Positions 8,363 through 16,975 are shown, counted from the first letter of the stretch. The stretch is DNA of 42,365 nucleotides from Actinomycetota bacterium (GCA_005888365.1 VAWZ01000101.1:13496-55860), one strand, 5' to 3'. Made by a program: numbers and translations. Notes: generated by a model from the letters alone, not told the origin.

Positions 8363-8722
8363 CTACAGGCCGGCGAGCACTTCCTCGAGTGAAGGCCGAA
8401 TCGTCGCGACCTGGTCGAAGCTGACGATCGAGAGCGTCTTCGCCACGGGCGAGGTCGCCGGAAGCACCAGGCCGAAGGCCTTGCCCTCGGCCTCGAGCCT
8501 GCGCGCGAAGCGGAAGAGCACATGCAGTGCAGCGCTGTCGAAGAAGAGGATCCCGTTCAGGTCGAGAACAACCTTCGAGACGCCCGCTGCGATCTCTTCC
8601 AGGCGTCGCTCGAGCTCCTCCGCGTTCGTCAGGTCGAGCTCGCCCGCGAGCTCGCCGAGCGCAATCTCGCCGACATCGGTCTCGCGCACCTCGAGCTCGT
8701 AGGACGTCACACGCGCCAGCAT
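8363..8722 (-). CDS. STAS-domain anti-sigma factor antagonist
   Basis: GELDLTNAEELERRLEEIAAGVSKVVLDLNGILFFDSAALHVLFRFARRL. Confidence 0.85.
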   Translation of the reverse strand: MLARVTSYELEVRETDVGEIALGELAGELDLTNAEELERRLEEIAAGVSKVVLDLNGILFFDSAALHVLFRFARRLEAEGKAFGLVLPATSPVAKTLSIVSFDQVATIRPSLEEVLAGL

Positions 8723-8750
8723 ACGGCGGTCCGCGGGCGACGCCGGGGGC

Positions 8751-8776
8751 GTTTACAGCTCCGACGGGGCGGGCAT
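8751..8776 (+). promoter_or_regulatory. Weaker sigma-B/F-like promoter candidate (GTTT-N16-GGGCAT)
   Basis: GTTT 8751-8754, GGGCAT 8771-8776, about 60 nt upstream of ATG 8839. Confidence 0.3.
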
Positions 8777-8838
8777 CACGAGGCAATGCTCCTCGTGACG
8801 GCGACGTCGAAAGCGCCGGATGCCTCGGCGGGGTCAGG

Positions 8839-9215
8839 ATGAGTTCGACCCGGTTTGCCCATCCCGTCGAGCGCGGGATCGCGCGGATCTTCGACGAGCA
8901 CGGCATCGAGCGGCAGTACGAGCCGCACACGTTCGTCCTCGAGCGCTTGAGCGACGGCACCGTGCACGAGGCGTTCACCCCGGACTTCTTCTCCCCGATC
9001 TCGGCCTCTACGTCGAGTGCACGGTGATGCGTCAGGCGGTCGCCACCCGCAAGCGGCGCAAGGCGCAGAAGCTAGGAGTGAACGTCGAGGTCTTGTTCCG
9101 CGCCGACATCGAGCGCCTCGCGAGCCACTGGCGGCTCCGACGGCTGGAGCACGCCGCTCGAGCGCGCCCGCCGAGTCGGCGAGGGGCTCCGAGCGTGCGA
9201 GGCATGCATGCCTGA
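8839..9215 (+). pseudogene. PD-(D/E)XK-fold-like small protein, split by a 1-nt frameshift
   Basis: MSSTRFAHPVERGIARIFDEHGIERQYEPHTFVLERLSDGTVHEAFTPDFF continues in the other frame as PDLGLYVECTVMRQAVATRKRRKAQKLGVNVEVLFRADIERLASHWRL. Confidence 0.6.
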
Positions 9216-9609
9216 GCAACTGCTGAAAGGCGGAAACGGTCGACTGGGCTCGACAGCCCGGTTTCGAATCGAGGACGAGTCGCAGAAGGGCGTGGGCGCG
9301 TTGCTCTCGGCGTACGGGGAGCTCGACCTGCACGTCGCTCCGGAGCTGCAGGACTTGATCGCCTCGGTTGCCGACGAAGGGGTCAAGCTGATCGTCCTCG
9401 ACCTCTCCGAGGTGACGTTCATCGACTCGATGGCCTTCGGCGTCCTGCTCAGAGCGGTCACGCGGCTCCGTCGTATCGGCGGCGACGTCCGCCTCGTGGT
9501 TCCGAGCCCCGAGCTCCGGCGGATCTTCGAGATCACTCTCCTCGATCAGTTCTTCTCACTCGACTCCACGCGCGAGGAGGCGTACGCGCGGGCAGTTCCC
9601 TCGGACTAG
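9208..9609 (+). CDS. STAS-domain anti-sigma factor antagonist
   Basis: GELDLHVAPELQDLIASVADEGVKLIVLDLSEVTFIDSMAFGVLLRAVTRL. Confidence 0.85.
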   Translation: MPEQLLKGGNGRLGSTARFRIEDESQKGVGALLSAYGELDLHVAPELQDLIASVADEGVKLIVLDLSEVTFIDSMAFGVLLRAVTRLRRIGGDVRLVVPSPELRRIFEITLLDQFFSLDSTREEAYARAVPSD

Positions 9610-9944
9610 AGCGCTTCTGCGAGCGTCGAGTGAATCGGCACGACCGTGTCGACGCCTGCGATCTCGAGCGCCTTGCGGATTCCCCCAGCGGGTGCAACCA
9701 CCGCGACCCGGCCGCTCACCGGTTCAGCTTTCCTCGCCGTCTCGAGCAGGGCCCGCATGGCGGAGGAGTCGAGGAACGAGCACTCGGTCAGATCGACGAC
9801 GAGCGGCGCAGAAGGGCTCGTGCTCTCGAGCTTCTCCCGGAGGGCCCAGACGTTCGCCAGATCGAGCTCGCCGGTGACCCTGACGATCGCGCCTCCGGCG
9901 GGCAGCTGCTCGACCACGACCTCGAGGTCGTCGATACTTGCCAC
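9606..9944 (-). CDS. STAS-domain anti-sigma factor antagonist
   Basis: GELDLANVWALREKLESTSPSAPLVVDLTECSFLDSSAMRALLETARKA; TAGACT 7 nt upstream of the GTG start. Confidence 0.85.
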   Translation of the reverse strand: MASIDDLEVVVEQLPAGGAIVRVTGELDLANVWALREKLESTSPSAPLVVDLTECSFLDSSAMRALLETARKAEPVSGRVAVVAPAGGIRKALEIAGVDTVVPIHSTLAEAL

Positions 9945-9961
9945 GCGGTCGAGTCTAGGCG

Positions 9962-10357
9962 ATGGTGGAGGGCATGAGACATAGCGAGGAGCCCGGAACG
10001 GTGGGGTCGATGACCGACGACATCGTCCTCACGATCCCGACGAGCCCTCGGCTGCGAAGCGTGGCGACGCTCGTCCTCGGCGGCGTCGGGAGCCGCTTGC
10101 GGCTCTCCTACGAGAAAGTGGACGACCTGCAGCTCGCGGCGCTGAGCGTGCTCTCCGCCTCGGCCGACGACGTCGTGACGCTCGAGGTCACGGCGGGCGA
10201 CGACTCCCTCGCCCTCGACATCGGCCCCCTCCCGGCCGGCACGGGCTCGGACGCAGGGCTCAGGCGCATCCTCGAGCGGCTCGTCGACAGCGTGGAGCCG
10301 TCGCAGCGGGCCGGGCGCGAGTGGCTGACGCTCCGGCTGGCGCGGTCGGCCACGTAG
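9962..10357 (+). CDS. Degenerate RsbW/HATPase-like protein (second copy)
   Basis: DDIVLTIPTSPRLRSVATLVLGGVGSRLRLSYEKVDDLQLAALSVLSAS parallels 6314-6739 and the RsbW N-terminus; ATP-binding motifs absent. Start may be ATG 10010. Confidence 0.5.
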   Translation: MVEGMRHSEEPGTVGSMTDDIVLTIPTSPRLRSVATLVLGGVGSRLRLSYEKVDDLQLAALSVLSASADDVVTLEVTAGDDSLALDIGPLPAGTGSDAGLRRILERLVDSVEPSQRAGREWLTLRLARSAT

Positions 10358-10381
10358 CGGCCGTCACAACGAGCCGGACGA

Positions 10382-10406
10382 GTTTGCGGATCGGAGTACG
10401 GGGCAC
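10382..10406 (+). promoter_or_regulatory. Weaker sigma-B/F-like promoter candidate (GTTT-N15-GGGCAC)
   Basis: GTTT 10382-10385, GGGCAC 10401-10406, 9 nt before ATG 10416. Confidence 0.35.
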
Positions 10407-10415
10407 CCTCCATCC

Positions 10416-10733
10416 ATGAACGTGTCGAGGCGCGGGAGACGAGAATCGAATTCCAAACGGCGCACACCTGCTCTCGTCTTCGTGAGTCAACGGAGCTCTG
10501 GGCCGTCACGGCGGATGGAGAGCCTCGTCGCCTGGGTGAAGGTCACGCAGAAGAAGCGCCTGCGGGTCATCGACGTGGACGCCGACGAGAATCCGATCGT
10601 CGTCCGCAGTCTGGACGTCTCGCGTATCCCCGCTCTCGTCCTCATCAAGGACCGTCGCGTCCTCGGCCGGCTCGAAGGCAGGGCGACCGGCCAGCAGATC
10701 GACGACCTCATCCGTCCGCATCTGGCCGCGTAG
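10416..10733 (+). CDS. Thioredoxin-fold protein with SxxS in place of CxxC
   Basis: ALVFVSQRSSGPSRRMESLVAWV...VIDVDADENPIVVRSLDVSRIPALVLIKDRRVLGRLEGRATGQQIDDLI: Trx layout with cis-Pro (RIPALVLIKD). Confidence 0.65.
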   Translation: MNVSRRGRRESNSKRRTPALVFVSQRSSGPSRRMESLVAWVKVTQKKRLRVIDVDADENPIVVRSLDVSRIPALVLIKDRRVLGRLEGRATGQQIDDLIRPHLAA

Positions 10734-10744
10734 ACTCGGCCCCC

Positions 10745-11755
10745 ATGTTCGAGGGGGGTCTCGCCGAGCTGCACACCCATCTGGGAGGGTCGGTCGCCTC
10801 CGACATCCTCTGGAACCTCGCCCACGAGCAGGGCATCGCGCTTCCGGTGAAGGACTTCTGGGAGTTCGACGCGCTCGTCACCGTCTCCGATCCGCGCGGC
10901 GTCAAAGGTCTCGACGAGCTCGACCAGATCTACCACTGGACTGAGCTCATCCAGTCTTCCCCGATCGCGGTCGAGCGGTCCGTGCACGGGGCGATAGGAG
11001 GCGCCTACCGCTCACAAGGAATCACAACCCTCGAGCTCCGCTTCAACCCCATGAAGCGAAACCGAGGGGGAGAGCGCGACCTCGACCACATCATCCTCGC
11101 CGCGATCCGCGGCCTCGACACTGCGAGCCTCGAGTACCCGCAGGTCCGCGCCGGGTTGATCCTGATGATGGACCGGACCTTCGAGCGGCGGCTCAACGAG
11201 ATCATCGTCGAGAAGGCGATTCGGTGGGCGAGCCGCGGGATCGTCGGCGTGGACATCGCAGGGCCGCGCCCGGGACCCGGCCCCTACGAGTACGCGCAGC
11301 TCGAGCCGATGATCGAGTCAGCGCGGGAGGCGGGGCTCGGGATCACGATCCACGTCGGGGAGGAGGGAGGCGACGTGGGTCGCTCCGAGATCGGAGAGGT
11401 CGTCGAGCGCCTGCGTCCCGAGCGGATCGGGCACGGCATCCTCGCTGCCGGTGACGAAGGGCTCGAGCGCGCGCTTCGCGAGCTCGGCGTCGTGCTCGAG
11501 ATTTGCCCGACCTCGAACCTCCTGACGAAGGCGCTTCCGGACGAGGAGGCCGTTCGCGAGACGATCCGCCGCTTCGTCGAGAGCGGGGTCGCCTTCACGA
11601 TCGCGACGGACGGGCCCGAGATGATGCGGACGCATCTCCGCGACGAGTTCGAGCTCCTGTTCCGCATCGGCGCCCTGGACGAGAACGAGCTCCGTGAGGC
11701 AAACGCCCGCGGGCACGCCGCGGCCTTCGGTCGGCGCACGGCCGTGTCCGTCTAA
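10745..11755 (+). CDS. add: Adenosine deaminase
   Basis: AELHTHLGGSV, HVGEEGG, ERIGHGI, LEICPTSNLLT, ATDGPEMM motifs of the adenosine deaminase family. Confidence 0.85.
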   Translation: MFEGGLAELHTHLGGSVASDILWNLAHEQGIALPVKDFWEFDALVTVSDPRGVKGLDELDQIYHWTELIQSSPIAVERSVHGAIGGAYRSQGITTLELRFNPMKRNRGGERDLDHIILAAIRGLDTASLEYPQVRAGLILMMDRTFERRLNEIIVEKAIRWASRGIVGVDIAGPRPGPGPYEYAQLEPMIESAREAGLGITIHVGEEGGDVGRSEIGEVVERLRPERIGHGILAAGDEGLERALRELGVVLEICPTSNLLTKALPDEEAVRETIRRFVESGVAFTIATDGPEMMRTHLRDEFELLFRIGALDENELREANARGHAAAFGRRTAVSV

Positions 11756-11762
11756 GAACTCG

Positions 11763-14000
11763 CTACCCGTCGGCGTTGCCCGAACGAGCCGCTACCGCCG
11801 CCGTGAGCTCGGCGAGGAGGGCGCGGACCTCCCCCGGGCCGACCACGTGCACGTGCTCACGCCGCCCCTGATGCGAGCGTCCGCTCGGAAGCAGCCCGCC
11901 GACGTGACCCGCGACCGAGCCGGAGGGGAGCGCATCCAGAAGGTCGTGATCCGTCCGGTCGTCGCCGAGGCCGAGGACGAACCGTGTCTGCTCCTTGCCG
12001 TTCGGGAAGACGGTGCGCACGTAGACCCCCTTGTCCACCCCGCTCGCGCGCACCTCGACCACGCGCTGGCCGAGCAGGATCTCCGCGGGCGCCCCCGCGA
12101 GGTGCTGTCCGAGATCGTTGAGCAGCTCGTGCGCGCGCCAGGCCCCGTACTCGGGCTCGGCCTCCCGGTAGTGGAAGGCGACGCTGCAGGACTTGCGCTC
12201 CACGTGCGCGCCGGGGACGTCCGCCGCGACGCGCCGCAAGAGTCGCTCGATGCGCCGCATCCAGGAAAGGTCGAGGTCCAGGAGCGTCCGCCACTCCTCG
12301 TCCGGGGCACGCGCGAGGTAGCCGTGCTCCGCGCAGAGATGGACCGGCAGCCGCCCGAACCATTGCTCGAGATTTCGGCGGCGGCGGCCGCTCACGATGT
12401 GCACGTCCGTCCGCGGGAGCGCCACGAGGCCCGAGAGCAGATCGATGATCCCGGGCGTGGGGACGGCGAGGTCCGGATGTGCCTCGAGCTCGCGCAGGGT
12501 GCCGTCGTAGTCGAGCAGGATGGTCCTCGCCCGCGCCCTCGCGAACCGCGCCTTGAGCCGCTCTTCGACCTCGCCCTCGACGTCAGGGGGGAGCCGCCGC
12601 CCGCGCTCGCGCCGCGAGTAGCGGCCGAGGCGGGAGAGGAATCCCTCCGCCCAGTGCTTGCAGTCGAGGTCCTGAACACGCTTGGCCATCGTCTCCAGCC
12701 GACGACGCCGCTCGCCTCCGTCTAGCTCGAGCGCCGTTCCGAGCCGCTCGACGACGCCGTCCATGTTCCACGGGTTGACGAGGAGGGCTCCCGGGAGCAC
12801 CTGGGCCGAGCCGGCGAACTCGGAGAGGAGCAGCGACCCGCGCCAGCGTCCGGGAGGCCCCGGCTCGGACTGGCAGAGCACGAACTCGTGCGCGACGAGG
12901 TTCATCCCGTCACGCAGCGGAGTCACCATCATCACATCGGCTCGCCGGTAGAGCGCCACGAGGCCCGGCTTCGAGATGTTGCGATGGAGGTACTCGACCG
13001 GCGTGACGCCCGGCTGGCCGAAGCGCCCGTTGATTCGCGCGATCAAGAGCTCGATCTCGTCGCGCTGCGCCCGGTACTCGGGAGACTCGAGCCGCGAGGG
13101 AACGAGCACCTGCAGCATCGTAGTCGTGCGGGCCCGTCCCGGATCCTGCTCGAGATAGCGCTCGAAGGCGAGGAGCTTCTGCGGGATGCCCTTCGTGTAA
13201 TCGAGCCGCTCGACGCCGAGCACGAGCCTCCGCTCCGTGTACTGCTCCTCGAGCTGGGAGAAGAGGCGCGCGGTCTCGGGATCGCGAAGCACCTCCCGGA
13301 AGCCCGTCACGTCGATCCCGATCGGGTCGACGCCGATGCCTACGCGCCGACCGCTCATGTCGAGCGAGTCGGGCTGCGAGTCGGCTCCGAGGACCCGCAG
13401 GCACGAGGAGCGGAAGTGGCGCGCGTAGTCCCCGGTCTGGAAGCTCACGTAGTCGGAGCCAAGGACGCCCCGGAGCGCCTCCTCCCGGGTCGGGAGCAGG
13501 CGGTACACCTCGGAGGAGGGGAACGGCGTGTGCAGGAAGAAGCCCACGGCGAGATTGGGAGCCCGCCGGCGCAGCATCGCCGGAACGAGCATGAGGTGGA
13601 AGTCGTGCACCCAGACGCGGGTGTCGGGTCCGCAGCGGCCGAGGATCGCGTCCGCGAAGCGCTCGTTGACCTGGACATACCGGAGCCACGCCTCCGGGGT
13701 GATGCGGAGCCTGTCGCCGAAGTAGTGGAAGAGCGGCCACAGCGTGTCGTTGCAGACGCGGCCGTAGAAGTCCTCTTCCTCGTCTGCCGTGAGGAAGACG
13801 GGCACGAGGTTGTCCTCGCGCAGGCGCCGCGTGACCTCGGGCTCGAGGGTCGCCGGCACGACGGTCCCGGGCCAGCCGATCCACACCGCGTCGCCCCGCA
13901 CGGCGCGCAGCGCCGCGGCCAGTCCGCCCGCCGACTGCGACAGCTGGAACTTGTCGCCGGTGACGGTAAAGCGCACGGGCAAGCGGTTGCTCGCGATCAC
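11763..14000 (-). CDS. Bifunctional trehalose-6-phosphate synthase / trehalose-phosphatase
   Basis: OtsA part: IASNRLPV, WVHDFHLMLVPAMLRRRAP, VERLDYTKGIPQKLLAFE, TPLRDGMNLVAHEFV; OtsB part: ILLDYDGTLRELEAHPDLAVP, LGDDRTDHDLL. N-terminus may extend a few codons (LAEGTGHKPLVIASNR). Confidence 0.92.
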   Translation of the reverse strand: MIASNRLPVRFTVTGDKFQLSQSAGGLAAALRAVRGDAVWIGWPGTVVPATLEPEVTRRLREDNLVPVFLTADEEEDFYGRVCNDTLWPLFHYFGDRLRITPEAWLRYVQVNERFADAILGRCGPDTRVWVHDFHLMLVPAMLRRRAPNLAVGFFLHTPFPSSEVYRLLPTREEALRGVLGSDYVSFQTGDYARHFRSSCLRVLGADSQPDSLDMSGRRVGIGVDPIGIDVTGFREVLRDPETARLFSQLEEQYTERRLVLGVERLDYTKGIPQKLLAFERYLEQDPGRARTTTMLQVLVPSRLESPEYRAQRDEIELLIARINGRFGQPGVTPVEYLHRNISKPGLVALYRRADVMMVTPLRDGMNLVAHEFVLCQSEPGPPGRWRGSLLLSEFAGSAQVLPGALLVNPWNMDGVVERLGTALELDGGERRRRLETMAKRVQDLDCKHWAEGFLSRLGRYSRRERGRRLPPDVEGEVEERLKARFARARARTILLDYDGTLRELEAHPDLAVPTPGIIDLLSGLVALPRTDVHIVSGRRRRNLEQWFGRLPVHLCAEHGYLARAPDEEWRTLLDLDLSWMRRIERLLRRVAADVPGAHVERKSCSVAFHYREAEPEYGAWRAHELLNDLGQHLAGAPAEILLGQRVVEVRASGVDKGVYVRTVFPNGKEQTRFVLGLGDDRTDHDLLDALPSGSVAGHVGGLLPSGRSHQGRREHVHVVGPGEVRALLAELTAAVAARSGNADG

Positions 14001-14060
14001 GAGCGGCTTGTGTCCGGTCCCTTCAGCCAGCGGTCCTCCCTTCCGATGATGGACGTGGCG

Positions 14061-14075
14061 GTAGGTACAACCTAC
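14061..14075. promoter_or_regulatory. Operator-like inverted repeat between divergent trehalose genes
   Basis: GTAGGT-ACA-ACCTAC, between the otsAB-like (-) and GH15 (+) genes. Confidence 0.35.
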
Positions 14076-14096
14076 GCGTCGGCGAAAGCATCACCT

Positions 14097-15854
14097 ATGA
14101 CACGCGGTCTCGGCATCATCGGCAACTGCTCGTACAGCGCGCTGCTCCGCAACGGGTCGGTGGAGTGGATGTGCTGGCCACGCCCTGACTCGAGCTTCGT
14201 CTTCGGCCCCTTGCTCGACGCCGAGCGCGGCGGGGTGTTCGCGGTCGAGGGTGTCGACGCGACGGACGTCAGGCAGGAGTACGTCGAGAACACGAACGTT
14301 CTCCGTACGGTGTTCGACGGGCCGAGCGGGACCTTCGAGCTCGTCGACTTTGCGCCTAGGTTCCAGCAGTACGATCGCTTTTTCAAGCCGTCCATGCTCG
14401 TCCGCATCCTGCGCCCGCTCTCGGGAGAGCCGCGCGCTCGCGTGCGCTGCAGCCCGCGCTACGACTACGGCCTCGTCGAGGCGGGCTCCTGGCGCGCCTC
14501 GAACCACATCGAGTACGCGGGCTTTCCCGCACCGGTCCGCCTCACGACCAACCTGCCCCTCACCTACGTCGAAGACGAGCGCCCGTTTCTCCTCGAGCGT
14601 GATCGGCACCTCGTCCTCACCTGGGGCCAGCCGCTCGAAGCCGGACTGGAGGAGACCGCCGAGCACTTCCTCGAGCGTACGGTCGACTACTGGCGCGGCT
14701 GGGTGAAGGGGACACGCGTCCCGCGCGACTACCAGGGCGAGGTGATTCGCTCCGCGCTCGCGCTCAAGCTTCACCAGTACGAGGACACGGGTGCCCTCCT
14801 CGCCGCGACGACGACGAGCCTGCCCGAGCACCCCGGATCCGGCCGCACCTGGGACTACCGCTACTGCTGGCTCCGCGACGCGTACTTCACTCTGAACGCG
14901 TTCGAGCGGCTCGGGCACTCGGAGGAGATGGAGCTCTTCCTCGAGTACCTCCGGAACCTGGCCGAGCGCGAGGGCGCACTCCAGCCCGCGTACCGGATCA
15001 ACGGCGGGGAACTCGCGCCCGAGACCGAGCTCGAGCACCTCGCCGGCTTCAACGGCGACGGGCCGGTTCGCGTCGGCAACCAGGCCTTCGAGCACCGGCA
15101 GAACGACGTCTACGGCGAGATGGTGCTCTCTGTCAGCCGACTCTTCCTCGATACGCGCTTCGTGGGGGAGATCCCTCCGCTGACCGCCGTCTCGATCGTG
15201 TCGAACCTACTCGACAAGATCGAGGCGAGGCTCGAGGAGCCGGACGCCGGACCGTGGGAGTTCCGCGGCCGCACGCGCCTCCACAGCTTCGCCGTGCTCA
15301 TGCACTGGGCCGGAGCCAGGCGCTCGATCGAGATCGCCGAGGCGCTCGGCGACGAGGATCTCGCCGCGCGAGCCCGCGAGCTTGCCGGGCGAGCGCACAC
15401 GCTGCTCGAGAGCCGTTGCTGGAACCACGAGATCGGAGCCCTCACGCAGGTCGTCGACGAGCCGCAGCTCGATGCCGCGAACCTGCTCGCCGTGCACCTC
15501 GGCTACCTCGACGCGGGCGATCCGCGGGCGACGTCGCACGTCGACGCGATCCGCGAGCGGCTCTCCGTAGACGGCGGCCTGTTGCGCCGCTACGACGGGA
15601 ACGACGACTTCGGCTCGATGCACGCGGCCTTCACGGTCTGCAGCTTCTGGCTCGTCGAGGCTCTAGCCATCCTCGGCCGGAAGGACGAGGCCCGCGAGCT
15701 CTTCGAGCACCTGCTCGGGCTCCACAACGGGCTCGGCCTGTATAGCGAGGACATCCTCCCGGACACGCTCGAACAAGCGGGGAACTTCCCGCAGACGTAC
15801 AGCCACGTCGGCCTCATCAACGCCGCCTTCAGGCTGTCGCGCAGCTGGGATTAG
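14097..15854 (+). CDS. Glycoside hydrolase family 15 protein (glucoamylase/trehalase-like)
   Basis: GLGIIGNCSYSALL..GSVEWMCWPRPDSSFVFGPLLD; TWDYRYCWLRDAYFTLNAF; PQTYSHVGLINAAFRLSRSW. Confidence 0.9.
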   Translation: MTRGLGIIGNCSYSALLRNGSVEWMCWPRPDSSFVFGPLLDAERGGVFAVEGVDATDVRQEYVENTNVLRTVFDGPSGTFELVDFAPRFQQYDRFFKPSMLVRILRPLSGEPRARVRCSPRYDYGLVEAGSWRASNHIEYAGFPAPVRLTTNLPLTYVEDERPFLLERDRHLVLTWGQPLEAGLEETAEHFLERTVDYWRGWVKGTRVPRDYQGEVIRSALALKLHQYEDTGALLAATTTSLPEHPGSGRTWDYRYCWLRDAYFTLNAFERLGHSEEMELFLEYLRNLAEREGALQPAYRINGGELAPETELEHLAGFNGDGPVRVGNQAFEHRQNDVYGEMVLSVSRLFLDTRFVGEIPPLTAVSIVSNLLDKIEARLEEPDAGPWEFRGRTRLHSFAVLMHWAGARRSIEIAEALGDEDLAARARELAGRAHTLLESRCWNHEIGALTQVVDEPQLDAANLLAVHLGYLDAGDPRATSHVDAIRERLSVDGGLLRRYDGNDDFGSMHAAFTVCSFWLVEALAILGRKDEARELFEHLLGLHNGLGLYSEDILPDTLEQAGNFPQTYSHVGLINAAFRLSRSWD

Positions 15855-15982
15855 GCAGTCGGTACGGGCGGCCGCATTAGAGCGCGCGCTCGACTCCAGC
15901 GCGGATCCGAATACACCTCGCGGAGGGCCGGGCGGGACCATCTCGTTCTCATACTCATGGCCTCGTCGACGTTCTTCTTCGC

Positions 15983-16975
15983 GTGACCGCGCCGGCGCGA
16001 AAGGTATGGCTGGCGCTCGGCGTCATCTACTTCGTCTGGGGCTCGACGTATCTCGGAATCAAGATCGCCGTCGAGACGCTTCCTCCCCTGCTCACCGCTG
16101 GCACGCGCTTCCTCACGGCCGGCCTGATCCTCGTGCTCATTCTCGCGCTCAGAGGCCGCAGCCTCCGGATCAGCTCTCGGGAGCTGCTCTCGAGCGCGCT
16201 CGTCGGCCTGCTTCTCCTCACCCTCGGCGTCGGCGTCGTCCACGTTGCCGAGACGCGGATCGACTCGAGCATCGCGGCGATGATCGCGGGGACGGTTCCG
16301 CTGCAGGTAATCCTCATGCGGACTGTGACCGGAGATCGCGTCTCGCGTGCCCTTCGCCTCGGAACGGCCGTCGGCCTCGTCGGGCTCGCGCTGGTCGTCC
16401 TGCCGGGGCTCGGGTCCGGCTCGACCGCCGTCGGCCTCCTCGTCATGGTCGCGGCCTCGATCTCCTGGTCGATCGGCTCCTTCCTCTCCCCGCGACTCAC
16501 GATGCCGCGCGATCCGTTCGTCGCGAGCGCGTACGAGATGCTCGCGGGAGGCGTGTTCCTCACGGCAGCTGCCCTCGCACTCGGACAGTGGCGCGACCTC
16601 GGCGGCGGAGCCATCACGGCGGGATCCGCCGCGGCGTGGGTCTACCTCGTCGTCGCAGGCTCGCTCGTCGGCTTCACTGCCTATGCCTGGCTGCTGCGCG
16701 CCGCCCCGATCTCACTCGTCGTCACGCACCAGTACGTGAACCCCCTCGTCGCGATCGCGCTCGGAATGCTCTTCCTCAGCGAGCGGCCGAGTCCCTTCAC
16801 CCTCGCCGGAGCCGCTCTCGTGATCGGTGCGGTCTACATCGCCGTGAGGTCGGAGGCTCCGGGCGCCCCTTCAGGTAATGCTGCCCCGTCTGCGACGAGC
16901 GAAAAGCGAGCAAGCCAAGGACGCAGGAAGCCCCAATACCTGAACGGTATTGGGGCGACCGAGGACGCAGGCTAG
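15983..16975 (+). CDS. EamA/DMT-family transporter; C-terminus runs into a palindromic element
   Basis: Ten-TM DMT pattern (VWLALGVIYFVWGSTYLGIKIAVETLPPLL...); last ~35 codons lie in 16863-17026. Confidence 0.85.
   Translation: MTAPARKVWLALGVIYFVWGSTYLGIKIAVETLPPLLTAGTRFLTAGLILVLILALRGRSLRISSRELLSSALVGLLLLTLGVGVVHVAETRIDSSIAAMIAGTVPLQVILMRTVTGDRVSRALRLGTAVGLVGLALVVLPGLGSGSTAVGLLVMVAASISWSIGSFLSPRLTMPRDPFVASAYEMLAGGVFLTAAALALGQWRDLGGGAITAGSAAAWVYLVVAGSLVGFTAYAWLLRAAPISLVVTHQYVNPLVAIALGMLFLSERPSPFTLAGAALVIGAVYIAVRSEAPGAPSGNAAPSATSEKRASQGRRKPQYLNGIGATEDAG

Noticed and set aside
12888-14096. N-terminal ~400 aa extension of the GH15 ORF
   Set aside because: Antisense to the trehalose synthase gene; the GH15 homology begins at MTRGLGIIGNCSYSALL (14097).
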